The position numbers were made by a program, and so were the translations under genes. A stretch of DNA of 64,000 nucleotides from Clostridium chrysemydis (lineage in GTDB: Bacteria; Bacillota; Clostridia; Clostridiales; Clostridiaceae), in assembly GCF_015234215.1 (NCBI RefSeq), contig NZ_JADEKP010000001.1, positions 1,302,001-1,366,000 of the forward strand, read 5' to 3'. Position 1 is the first letter of the stretch. Each line of letters opens with the position of its first letter. This document shows positions 34,999 to 43,205 of the stretch, piece by piece. The notes beneath the pieces are model-generated. The model ran no database searches and had not been told where the DNA came from. It saw nothing but the letters and a program-made list of their open reading frames with translations.

Positions 34999-35669
34999 TA
35001 ACTTTTTATTAACTTTAAGAATTCATATATATTTTCAGTTTGGAAGTAAACTTCTCCAAGGCTTGCATGACTTTTATTATTCAAAGAATGAAAGTCAGAA
35101 CCTCCTGTTATTATATATCCATTTTCCTCTCCTATGCATTTAAAAAATATATCATCATAGGAGTCGTTTTCAAATCTAACTCCTTCAATTCCATCAAAGT
35201 CATTTAATAAGATATCATTTAAATATTTTCTCTTAATTTTAACTGGGTGAGCTAAAATAACCGTTCCTTTAAAATACCTTAAAATAGCTATACCTTCTTT
35301 TATAGATAATCTCTTTTTACCTTTTCTTATTTTTACCTTTCCACTTAAAACTTCATTAATTTTATAAACATCTTTATCTCTAATTAATTTTAAAACTTCT
35401 TTTAATAATTCATTTTTATAATCATCTATAGAAAAATATCCTAAGATATGAATTCTCTCTCCCTTATATCTAGTTGAAAGTTCAACTCCCGGTATGCAAA
35501 GTATGTTAAAATCCTTTTCTAAACTTAAACATTCGTCTGCGCTATCTATATTATTGTGGTCTGTAATTGAAATAACATCTAGCCCTGCTTCTTTAGCCAT
35601 TTTCATTATTTCTTCTGGAGAGTTTTCTCCGTCTGAATATATAGAATGTATATGAAGATCACATTTCAT
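34998..35669 (-). CDS. PHP-domain metal-dependent phosphoesterase
   Basis: This 223-residue protein is of the polymerase-and-histidinol-phosphatase (PHP) superfamily. It has the first metal motif CDLHIHSIYSDGE (residues 3-15), ISITDHNNIDS (about 35-45), PGVELST, ILAHPVK and the C-terminal GGSDFHS. This complete set of His/Asp ligands indicates an active tri-metal hydrolase. Relatives include YciV/RnaM-type 5'-3' exonucleases that act on 3'-5' bisphosphates and short RNAs, and stand-alone phosphatases. The shorter length favours the small stand-alone group, and the substrate is unknown. It appears monocistronic. Confidence 0.88.
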   Translation of the reverse strand: MKCDLHIHSIYSDGENSPEEIMKMAKEAGLDVISITDHNNIDSADECLSLEKDFNILCIPGVELSTRYKGERIHILGYFSIDDYKNELLKEVLKLIRDKDVYKINEVLSGKVKIRKGKKRLSIKEGIAILRYFKGTVILAHPVKIKRKYLNDILLNDFDGIEGVRFENDSYDDIFFKCIGEENGYIITGGSDFHSLNNKSHASLGEVYFQTENIYEFLKLIKS

Positions 35670-35729
35670 TTGTATTTTCCTAAAAATTGATTTCTATTTA
35701 TATTATTCTTTTATTTAAAATAAGTACGT

Positions 35730-35773
35730 AAAATAAGAGGCTTTGCCTTTAATTTTGCAAAACCTCTTATTTT
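35730..35773 (-). terminator. Terminator of the 170-residue secreted protein gene
   Basis: AAAATAAGAGG pairs with CCTCTTATTTT, with a further TTTGC/GCAAA pairing inside. Confidence 0.8.
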
Positions 35774-35776
35774 AAA

Positions 35777-36289
35777 TTAGTCTTCTTTTTTTAAATCTTC
35801 TTTTGATTCTTTAACTTCATCAGCTGAAGTCTTTTCTTCTGATTTTTCTGCTTTTTCTTCTTTTACTTCATCTGCTGAAGTTTTTTTGTCTTTTCCCATC
35901 TCTTCTTTTTTTACTTTGTCACATCTAGTGATTTTTACTCTTTTTGCATTTGCTTGTGGTGGGATTGATTTAGTCATTTTTTTATCTAATGCAACGCTTA
36001 CAAGGTCCCCTTGCTTTATCTTAATATCTTTGCATTTTTCTTCACCTTTTTCACAGCCCATGCTAATCTTTGTATCTTTATTGACTAAGACACAAACCTC
36101 ACCTTTGTAGATGTCACAACCGTTTAAGTATCCACATACTAATACTTTCATTTGACCGTCCCTAGACTCTTGCACCTTCATAACTTCCCCAACTAAAATT
36201 GGCTCTTTTAAAGGATTTGCTGATACTGGGATTGTAAGTAGCCCCATAAATAATAATAGCATCCCTAAACTTCTTTTTAATGTTTTCAT
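35777..36289 (-). CDS. Small secreted protein with charged repeat tail
   Basis: The 170-residue protein has a signal peptide (about 1-24, ending VSA) and a small beta-rich domain (about 30-125). That domain contains cysteine pairs in VCGYLNGCDIYKGEVCV, MGCEKGEEKC and TRCDKVK that may form disulfides or bind a ligand. A highly charged tail holds a repeated KTSADEVKE unit (about 137-146 and 152-161). No family is recognised. It is a single gene with an AGGAGG-type ribosome site ahead of the ATG. Confidence 0.65.
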   Translation of the reverse strand: MKTLKRSLGMLLLFMGLLTIPVSANPLKEPILVGEVMKVQESRDGQMKVLVCGYLNGCDIYKGEVCVLVNKDTKISMGCEKGEEKCKDIKIKQGDLVSVALDKKMTKSIPPQANAKRVKITRCDKVKKEEMGKDKKTSADEVKEEKAEKSEEKTSADEVKESKEDLKKED

Positions 36290-36431
36290 CTTTGTTCCTC
36301 CTTAGTTTCTTAGTACAAGAACTATTTTCTCTAAAAAGTATAATTTTTATTCGTATTTTTTTAAATTTAGGTATTCTATTACCGCTTATCTGAATAGATT
36401 ATTATATAAATAGTTTAGGAGGCCATAATAT

Positions 36432-36749
36432 ATGACAGCTTATAATTTCCTTCAAAGAGGACGTAATACATTACTTTATGTTTTAATTGAACTTTTCCTT
36501 TGCTTTATTATTTATTTAAATACAAGTTTTGGATATAAAGAGATATTTTTATTTTTTGGAATTGTTTTTCTTCTACTTGGAGGTATTTTTACAATTAACC
36601 GAGGCTCTAGACTTGCAAGTGGCAAAGATGAAGAATCACCTTCAAATAAAGGCTTTTTAAGTAGATTCAAACACACTTGTTTAGACATATATTACTTTAG
36701 CTCAGAATTTATAATAAGTAGCTTTATTTTAATTTTATTTTCCTTATAA
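36432..36749 (+). CDS. Small membrane protein of unknown function
   Basis: This 105-residue protein has hydrophobic segments at about 12-30, 36-54 and 86-104, and a polar loop RGSRLASGKDEESPSNKG between the second and third. No family is recognised. TTTAGGAGG lies eight bases before the ATG, and a TATATAAAT stretch is just upstream. It ends at a hairpin shared with the convergent cysteine-rich gene. Confidence 0.6.
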   Translation: MTAYNFLQRGRNTLLYVLIELFLCFIIYLNTSFGYKEIFLFFGIVFLLLGGIFTINRGSRLASGKDEESPSNKGFLSRFKHTCLDIYYFSSEFIISSFILILFSL

Positions 36750-36750
36750 A

Positions 36751-36777
36751 AAAGACAGGCTAAAAAAGCCTGTCTTT
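36751..36777. terminator. Bidirectional terminator
   Basis: AAAGACAGGCT and AGCCTGTCTTT form an 11-bp stem between convergent genes. Confidence 0.9.
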
Positions 36778-36780
36778 ACA

Positions 36781-37227
36781 TTATTTCATATTATTGTATA
36801 CTGAATAAATTTTTTCTGCGAGTTCTTTATTTTTATTTTTAGCATCAACAAAATATACTAAACTACTTCCCTTATATTCTATCGGTTCTCCAAATATCAA
36901 TATCTCATAAGAACTTCTTAAAATATTTATAATGCAGTTATCAAAATGGTTTTCACTGCAACTTCTACATTGATGAAGTATATCTGCTATCCCTTCTATA
37001 AGTTCATCGTTATTGTATACTTTAGTATCAGCGGATGGTAAGTTTTTATAACCGTCAATAACATATGTAACTTTGTGATTTAAACAACTTGCTATAGACC
37101 TTCTAGCATACCCTATTAAGCATTTTTCTTTTTTGCAACTTCCGCAAGATTCTTCTGTAAGGCAACAAGCCCCTAAATGTTTTATTAATGATTCGTAGTT
37201 AATTTCATTATTTGATATCCCCATCAT
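36781..37227 (-). CDS. Cysteine-rich cytosolic protein of unknown function
   Basis: The 148-residue protein has an N-terminal cluster HLGACCLTEESCGSCKKEKC, a further Cys in ASCLNHK and a CRSCSENHFDNC group near residues 87-98, eleven cysteines in all. The spacing suggests a metal site (Zn or Fe-S) rather than secreted disulfides, since there is no signal peptide. The rest is mixed alpha/beta (YEILIFGEPIEYKGSSLVYFVDAK). I do not recognise the family. The gene starts ATG-ATG after GAGGAG, so the exact first Met is uncertain by one codon. Confidence 0.6.
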   Translation of the reverse strand: MMGISNNEINYESLIKHLGACCLTEESCGSCKKEKCLIGYARRSIASCLNHKVTYVIDGYKNLPSADTKVYNNDELIEGIADILHQCRSCSENHFDNCIINILRSSYEILIFGEPIEYKGSSLVYFVDAKNKNKELAEKIYSVYNNMK

Positions 37228-37366
37228 TATCTCCTCTATTCTATTACATTATTTTTATCAATAATAATTATTATATAATAGTTTTATTTAATTTTCAATA
37301 GATTTAAAATGTGTTCCATGTCATTTTACATATTTTTCTTTTAATGATTGGTATATTAAAAAATAT

Positions 37367-37400
37367 AAAAAAACTCTAGGTCCTCACCTAGAGTTTTTTT
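37367..37400 (-). terminator. Terminator of aspS
   Basis: ACTCTAGGT and ACCTAGAGT pair, with A/T runs on both sides. Confidence 0.92.
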
Positions 37401-37401
37401 A

Positions 37402-39201
37402 TTATTCTTCTACTTTTTCTTCTTTTTTGATTACTTCTATTCCAAGCTCTTCTAATTGTTTAGCGTCAGCTATGTTTGGAGCTTCACTTAAATAGCAGTA
37501 AGCGTTTTGGTTTTTAGGGAATGCTATAACATCTTTTATGTTATCAGTTCCAGCTAGGAACATTATCATTCTATCTAATCCAAATGCTAATCCAGCATGT
37601 GGTGGTGGTCCGAATTTGAATGCTTCTAATAAGAATCCAAATCTATCCCAAGCTTGCTCTTCTGTAAATCCTAGAGCTTTAAACATTCTTTCTTGAAGTT
37701 TTGTATCGTGGATTCTAACTGATCCTCCTCCAAGTTCTTCCCCGTTTAAAACTAAGTCGTAAGCTTTTGATCTTACTTTACCAGGTTCTGTTTCTAAGAA
37801 TTCTAAATCCTCTTCCATTGGAGCTGTGAATGGGTGGTGACACGCTGTGTATCTTTCCTCTTCTTCGTTGTACTCAAATAGTGGGAATTCAGTAACCCAA
37901 GTAAAGTTAAATTCATTTTTATCTTCGATTAGATCTAATTTTTTAGCTAGTTCTAATCTTAAAGCTCCAAGACTTTGGAATACTACAGAGTTTTTATCTG
38001 CAACTATTAAAACTAAATCACCTTTTTTAGCATCGCATGATTTTAGAAGTTTTTCCATTTGCTCTTCATTTAAGAATTTAGCTATAGGAGATTGGATTGT
38101 ATCGTCTTCTTTAACTTTAATCCAAGCTAAACCTTTAGCTTTGTAAGTTTTAACGAATTCTCCAAGTCTATCTATATCTTTTCTTCCCATAGAAGCTCCA
38201 CCGTCTACTACTAAACATCTAACTGATCCTCCGTTTGAAAGAGCATCGCTAAATACTTTAAAGTCTACGTCTTTAACTTCTTCTGAAAGGTTTTGAATCT
38301 TCATTCCAAATCTTAAGTCTGGTTTATCTGATCCGTAGCTTTCCATAGCTTCTTTAAATGTCATTCTCTTAATAGGAAGCTTAACATCGTGTCCTAATAC
38401 TTCTTTGAATACGTGTTTAACTAATCCTTCGTTTAAAGCTATAACATCTTCTTGTTCTACGAAACTCATCTCTAAATCGATTTGAGTGAATTCTGGTTGT
38501 CTGTTAGCTCTTAAATCTTCATCTCTGAAACATTTAGTTATTTGATAGTATTTATCAAATCCTGACACCATTAATAATTGTTTGAATATTTGTGGTGATT
38601 GTGGAAGTGCATAAAACATTCCCGGATAATTTCTAGATGGAACTAAGTAATCTCTAGCTCCTTCTGGTGTACTCTTAGTTAACATTGGAGTTTCTACTTC
38701 TAAGAAACCGTTGTTATCTAAGTAATCACGAACAGCTTTAGATGCTCTGTTTCTTATAGTGAAAATCCTTTGCATATCTGGTCTTCTTAAATCTAAGTAT
38801 CTATGCTTAAGTCTAATGCTTTCAGCTGCATCTAATCCTTCTTTTACGTATATTGGAGGAGTTTCTGATTCTGATAAAATCTTTAATTCTTCTCCCTTTA
38901 ATTCAACAAGTCCTGTTGCCATATCTTTGTTTGGCGCTTCTCTTAAAACTATTTCTCCAGTAACAGCAATGCAATACTCAGATCTTAAGCTTTTCGCCTT
39001 ATTCCAAGCTTCTGCATTAGTGTCTTCGTTAAAGATAACTTGCATAATACCAGTTCTGTCTCTTAGTTCTGTAAATATTAATGCACCCTTATCTCTATTT
39101 CTTTGAACCCATCCCATTAAAGTAACTTTCTTACCTACATGTTCTTCTCTTGGTTCACCACACATCATAGTTCTTTTTAATCCGCCTAAAGCTTCTCCCA
39201 T
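37402..39201 (-). CDS. aspS: Aspartyl-tRNA synthetase
   Basis: AspS charges tRNA-Asp (and possibly tRNA-Asn). The 599-residue class II enzyme has an N-terminal OB anticodon-binding domain (about 15-105, MGWVQRNRDKGALIF), motif 2 with QSPQIFKQLLM and FRDEDLRANRQPEFTQIDLEMSF, the bacterial GAD insertion domain (about 290-400) and motif 3 GLAFGLDRMIMFLAG. I start at the ATG at 39201 (MGEALGGLKRT) because GGAGG lies seven bases ahead. The frame opens 19 codons earlier with no ribosome site. It is in its own unit behind the hisS terminator, and no T-box leader is visible. Confidence 0.97.
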   Translation of the reverse strand: MGEALGGLKRTMMCGEPREEHVGKKVTLMGWVQRNRDKGALIFTELRDRTGIMQVIFNEDTNAEAWNKAKSLRSEYCIAVTGEIVLREAPNKDMATGLVELKGEELKILSESETPPIYVKEGLDAAESIRLKHRYLDLRRPDMQRIFTIRNRASKAVRDYLDNNGFLEVETPMLTKSTPEGARDYLVPSRNYPGMFYALPQSPQIFKQLLMVSGFDKYYQITKCFRDEDLRANRQPEFTQIDLEMSFVEQEDVIALNEGLVKHVFKEVLGHDVKLPIKRMTFKEAMESYGSDKPDLRFGMKIQNLSEEVKDVDFKVFSDALSNGGSVRCLVVDGGASMGRKDIDRLGEFVKTYKAKGLAWIKVKEDDTIQSPIAKFLNEEQMEKLLKSCDAKKGDLVLIVADKNSVVFQSLGALRLELAKKLDLIEDKNEFNFTWVTEFPLFEYNEEEERYTACHHPFTAPMEEDLEFLETEPGKVRSKAYDLVLNGEELGGGSVRIHDTKLQERMFKALGFTEEQAWDRFGFLLEAFKFGPPPHAGLAFGLDRMIMFLAGTDNIKDVIAFPKNQNAYCYLSEAPNIADAKQLEELGIEVIKKEEKVEE

Positions 39202-39394
39202 TGTGATTCCTCCAAACTTATTTTTATTTAATATATCTATTTTATAAATCATCAGCATAAAATATAGTTAATACGCTTTTAAAAAATCACGAAATTATAA
39301 AAGTGCTTCAAATTTATTTTAAATTATATAATACCTTAGTTTATTTTAATATTATTAAGTAAATTTTGCAAATGTATATTCATATAAAGTAAAA

Positions 39395-39420
39395 TATCGG
39401 CTAATTTAAATTAACCGATA
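39395..39420 (-). terminator. Likely terminator of hisS
   Basis: TATCGG and CCGATA plus inner TAA/TTA pair (one mismatch), followed by TTTTAC on the minus strand. Confidence 0.6.
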
Positions 39421-39428
39421 TAAAACTT

Positions 39429-40679
39429 CTATTTTTTTATTATATCTTTAATACCTTCTAAATCATCTAAAGAAAGTTCAAACTCTTCTCTATCTTCCAT
39501 TCTCTTAAACTTAGCTTTTCTAGATTCTAATTCATCATCACCTAAAACCACATTAAACTTAGCTCCGATTTTGTTTGCATATTTCATCTCTGCTTTAAAG
39601 CTTCTTCCTGCGTGGTTTATCTCTGCATTAACTCCGATTTCTCTAAGTTTGTGTGCTAATTTGAAAGCTTCCTTAACGCCTATTTCTCCTCTACCTGAAA
39701 GGTAAAGTTCTACTAAAGGTTCTTTTGGAACTTCTATTCCTTCTTTATCTAAAGTCATTATAAGTCTTTCAATTCCCATTCCAAACCCTACAGCTGGCAT
39801 GCTAGGTCCACCGATTTCTTCTATAAGTCTATCGTATCTTCCTCCACCACAAACTGTAAATTCTGAATTTAAAATTTCAAAGATAGTTTTAGTATAATAG
39901 TCTAAACCTCTAACTATACCTGGGTCTACTGTGTATGGAATACCTAAAATATCTAAGTATTCTTTAGTTTTATCAAAGTGCTCATTACATTCTTCACAAG
40001 TAAACTCTAAGATTGTTGGAGCATTTTTAGTTATCTCTTTACACTTTTTCTCTTTACAATCTAAAATTCTCATAGGGTTTTTTTCAAATCTTGTTTTACA
40101 AGTTTCACAAAGCCCTTCATAATTTTCTTTTAAGAAGTTTTTAAGTGCTTCGTTGTATTTAGGTCTGCAACTTGGACAACCTAAGTTATTTATATTTAAG
40201 CTTAAACCTTTAAGCCCTATCTTCTTTAAAATATTCATAGCAAGTGCCATAACTTCAGCGTCTATAGAAGGGCTACTGCTTCCAAACATCTCTACTCCGT
40301 ATTGGTTAAACTGTCTGTATCTTCCCTTTTGTGCTTTTTCGTATCTAAAGCATGGAGTTATATAGTAAAGTTTAGTAGGTTGAGCTTCGTTAAATAATCT
40401 GTTTTCTATGAAAGCTCTAACAGCTGGTGCTGTCCCTTCTGGTTTAAGTGTGATACTTCTATCACCTTTATCTTTAAAAGTATACATCTCTTTTTGAACT
40501 ATATCAGTAGTTTCTCCAACTCCTCTTAAGAAAAGTTCTGTGTGTTCAAAAATAGGTGTTCTTATTTCTCTTATTCCGAAGTTTTTTGATACTTCTCTAA
40601 ATATACTTTCAACGTAGTGCCACTTATAAGCCTCTTCTGGTAACATATCTTTAGTACCTTTTGGTGCTTGTATTTCCAT
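39429..40679 (-). CDS. hisS: Histidyl-tRNA synthetase
   Basis: This 416-residue class II synthetase has the start [12 protein letters not shown], motif 2 [23 protein letters not shown], the histidine-A site [12 protein letters not shown], motif 3 [13 protein letters not shown] and a C-terminal anticodon-binding domain (about 325-416). An internal insertion (about 165-225) carries four CxxC-like pairs ([34 protein letters not shown]), probably a zinc-binding subdomain common in clostridial HisS. The gene lies 12 bases after hemZ and is the last of a dtd-MBL-hemZ-hisS run. Confidence 0.97.
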   Translation of the reverse strand: MEIQAPKGTKDMLPEEAYKWHYVESIFREVSKNFGIREIRTPIFEHTELFLRGVGETTDIVQKEMYTFKDKGDRSITLKPEGTAPAVRAFIENRLFNEAQPTKLYYITPCFRYEKAQKGRYRQFNQYGVEMFGSSSPSIDAEVMALAMNILKKIGLKGLSLNINNLGCPSCRPKYNEALKNFLKENYEGLCETCKTRFEKNPMRILDCKEKKCKEITKNAPTILEFTCEECNEHFDKTKEYLDILGIPYTVDPGIVRGLDYYTKTIFEILNSEFTVCGGGRYDRLIEEIGGPSMPAVGFGMGIERLIMTLDKEGIEVPKEPLVELYLSGRGEIGVKEAFKLAHKLREIGVNAEINHAGRSFKAEMKYANKIGAKFNVVLGDDELESRKAKFKRMEDREEFELSLDDLEGIKDIIKK

Positions 40680-40691
40680 TAATGATCCCTC

Positions 40692-42119
40692 CTATTTATA
40701 TAAAGTATCAAGTAACTTAATCTTACCTTCTACCATTTCCTCAATTCTATTTACATATTCCCTAACATCTTTAACGTTTGGGAATCTCTCTAGTCTGTTT
40801 TCCTCTAAAAATACTACCTTAGATACAGCATCTGCACCAAGTGCAATGATAGTTTGCTTATCTTCTATCATTTGCATATTATAAAGGCATTCTTTTCCTT
40901 CTTTAGAGTAGCCTAGGTTTTCCATATTTCCAACCATATTTTTTTGTCTATACATATAGTATGGTTTAAGTCCTAAATCTTTAGCTAACTTTTTGCTTTC
41001 TTCATACATCTTAGCTATTTCTTCTTGACTTTTGATTCCTAGACCTTTTTTAAGTATAAAGTTTTCGTAAAGCCTAGAGCCTCTCTTTAATGAAAGTCCA
41101 TGAACAGTTAAACTATCAGGATTTAGCTTTTTAATTTCTTCTGCTGTTTTTTTAGCTTCTTTTAAGCCTTCTCCTGGAAGTCCTATTATCATATCCATGT
41201 TTATATCATCAAAGCCTAGTTCCCTAGCTAAATTAAACTTTTCTATAGCATCTTCTGCTGTGTGATTTCTTCCTATAAGCTTTAAAGTTTCATCGTTCAT
41301 AGTTTGAGGATTTATACTGATTCTAGTTACGTTAAACTCTTTCATAGTTAAAAGTTTTTCACGCGTTATAGAATCAGGTCTTCCGCACTCTACTGTAAAC
41401 TCATCTAAGTTTCTATCTTTAACGAAAGCATCATTAATACTTACCATAAGATCTTGGAATTCTTCATTTGAAACTGCTGTAGGAGTTCCTCCCCCAAAGT
41501 AAACACTCTCTATTTCTAATCCTTTTTTATCTATATATTCTTTAATAGCTTTTATTTCAAACTTTAAAGCTTCTAGATAAGGAGTTACAAGCTTTTTGTT
41601 TCCTCCTATAGGGTTAGATGCAAAGGAACAATAAAGGCATCTTGTAGGGCAAAATGCCATACCAACATATATTGCGATTTTGCCTTTTTTAGGCTTTATG
41701 AAATTCTTTTCAAAATTTGCAACCTCTATGCAAAGTTCTGCTTTTTCTCTGCTTGCAAGGTGCTTATCTTTAAAACTTTTTATAATTTCTTCCTCGCTCT
41801 TTCCTTCTTCGATTCCTTTAAGTGCAATTTTAGAAGGTCTAATTCCAACTAAAGTTCCCCAAGGATATTCATCTTTAGTTATTTCTTTTAAAGATTTAAA
41901 TATGCACTTTTTAAGAGAGTCTTTTAAATTTTCTTCTATCTTTTCTTCAAAGATAAAATCACCCTTTTTAAAAGTTATAACTTCTTCTTTTATAGTTACT
42001 TCAAAATCTAAATCTTCTTCTTCGTTAAACTTTAGTTCATCTAATGGAAAGTATAAATTAAACATTTGATATACGTCGTATCTATACTTTAAATCATTTA
42101 ATCCTATATTAATTTTCAT
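40692..42119 (-). CDS. hemZ: Coproporphyrinogen dehydrogenase HemZ-type radical SAM enzyme
   Basis: This 475-residue radical SAM protein has the iron-sulfur motif YVGMAFCPTRCLYCSFAS (CxxxCxxC) near residues 150-167, then VYFGGGTPTAV and INPQTMNDETLKLIGR, the HemN/HemZ family blocks. The N-terminal 130 residues, absent in HemN, mark the HemZ subgroup usually found next to hisS in clostridia. HemZ/HemN oxidatively decarboxylate coproporphyrinogen III without oxygen, though in some anaerobes the substrate is unproven. It is flanked by the MBL hydrolase (9 bases) and hisS (12 bases). Confidence 0.9.
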   Translation of the reverse strand: MKINIGLNDLKYRYDVYQMFNLYFPLDELKFNEEEDLDFEVTIKEEVITFKKGDFIFEEKIEENLKDSLKKCIFKSLKEITKDEYPWGTLVGIRPSKIALKGIEEGKSEEEIIKSFKDKHLASREKAELCIEVANFEKNFIKPKKGKIAIYVGMAFCPTRCLYCSFASNPIGGNKKLVTPYLEALKFEIKAIKEYIDKKGLEIESVYFGGGTPTAVSNEEFQDLMVSINDAFVKDRNLDEFTVECGRPDSITREKLLTMKEFNVTRISINPQTMNDETLKLIGRNHTAEDAIEKFNLARELGFDDINMDMIIGLPGEGLKEAKKTAEEIKKLNPDSLTVHGLSLKRGSRLYENFILKKGLGIKSQEEIAKMYEESKKLAKDLGLKPYYMYRQKNMVGNMENLGYSKEGKECLYNMQMIEDKQTIIALGADAVSKVVFLEENRLERFPNVKDVREYVNRIEEMVEGKIKLLDTLYK

Positions 42120-42127
42120 CTTTTCAC

Positions 42128-42727
42128 CTAATATAAAAACATATTATTTTTCTTTTCATATCCTATAGTTGACATAGGTCCATGCCCTGGATATACTTCT
42201 ATTTCGTCTCCAAGTGGAAGTAGCTTAGTTTTTATACCGTTAACTAATGCAGTCATATCTCCCCCTGGGAAATCGCTTCTTCCAACAGAACTTCTAAATA
42301 AAGTATCTCCTGTAAATAGTTTATTACCTATTAAAAAGCATAATCCTCCTACAGTATGACCTGGAGTGTGGAATACTCTAATTGACTCGTTTCCTATTGA
42401 TAATTCAGAATTATCATCTAAGTATCCGTTTGCTTTATTAATTTTTCCAAAAACATAGTTATCTGTTTTTGCAAATTCTTCTTCTTCTTTGTTCATGTAA
42501 AAAGGTACGTTAAATTTCTCTACTAAGTAATTTAAAGCTCCAACGTGATCAAAGTGAGCATGAGTTAATAAGATGTATTTTAAATTCATTCCTGTATCTT
42601 TTATAGCTTTTTCTATTTTTAAAGGTTCATCGCCTGGATCTACTATAAATCCTTCTTTAGTGTTTTCGTCCATAACTAAATAACAATTTTCTTCGATTGT
42701 ACCTGTAGGTATAACTTTAACTAACAT
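42128..42727 (-). CDS. Metallo-beta-lactamase-fold hydrolase (YqgX / glyoxalase II-like)
   Basis: This 199-residue MBL-fold enzyme has the double-metal motif LTHAHFDHVGAL (HxHxDH, about 54-65), HTPGHTVGG (His about 131), GDTLFRSSVGR (Asp about 153) and EVYPGHGPMSTIG (His about 184). All metal ligands are present. YqgX-type proteins are thioesterases of the glyoxalase II group, acting on acyl-thiol substrates. The substrate here is unknown. It is placed between dtd (19 bases upstream) and hemZ, a common clostridial order. Confidence 0.9.
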   Translation of the reverse strand: MLVKVIPTGTIEENCYLVMDENTKEGFIVDPGDEPLKIEKAIKDTGMNLKYILLTHAHFDHVGALNYLVEKFNVPFYMNKEEEEFAKTDNYVFGKINKANGYLDDNSELSIGNESIRVFHTPGHTVGGLCFLIGNKLFTGDTLFRSSVGRSDFPGGDMTALVNGIKTKLLPLGDEIEVYPGHGPMSTIGYEKKNNMFLY

Positions 42728-42746
42728 ATTAACTACTCCTTTTATA

Positions 42747-43196
42747 TTAAAATTCTTTTTTACTATCTAGTAAAAGAGTTACTGGTCCGTCGTTTTGAAT
42801 GTCTACTTTCATATCGGCCCCAAATTCTCCGCACTCTACTTTAAGCCCAGTTTCTTTAAATAATTCTATGCATTTTAAATAAAGCTCTTTTGCACTATCT
42901 CCACCCATAGCCTTCATAAAGTTTGGTCTTCTTCCTTTTCTGCAATCACCATACAAAGTAAATTGAGAAATTAAAAGTATCTCTCCATTTACGTCTTTAA
43001 GTGAAAGGTTTAATTTATCATTTTCGTCTTCAAAAACCCTAAGGTTTGAAACTTTATCTACGATGTATTTAATATCTTCTAAATTATCATCATTTTCTAT
43101 TCCAAGTAAAACATTAAACCCTTTATTTATAGATCCAATAATTTCTCCTGAAACTGTAACTTTTGAAGATGATACTCTTTGTACTACAGCCCTCAT
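42747..43196 (-). CDS. dtd: D-aminoacyl-tRNA deacylase
   Basis: Dtd hydrolyses D-amino acids (and misacylated Gly) from tRNA, protecting translation. The 149-residue sequence carries the full set of conserved blocks: MRAVVQRV, LISQFTLYGDCRKGRRPNFMKA (the SQFTL catalytic motif) and the C-terminal NDGPVTLLLDS, which holds the Gly-cisPro-type chirality gate as NDGPVT. It starts 9 bases after relA, so the two are probably co-transcribed. Confidence 0.96.
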   Translation of the reverse strand: MRAVVQRVSSSKVTVSGEIIGSINKGFNVLLGIENDDNLEDIKYIVDKVSNLRVFEDENDKLNLSLKDVNGEILLISQFTLYGDCRKGRRPNFMKAMGGDSAKELYLKCIELFKETGLKVECGEFGADMKVDIQNDGPVTLLLDSKKEF

Positions 43197-43205
43197 AATT
43201 ATCTC

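Noticed and set aside
39202-39428. T-box leader of aspS
   Set aside because: I saw no T-box core (TGGnACCGCG-like) or long specifier stem; only the hisS terminator and AT-rich sequence.
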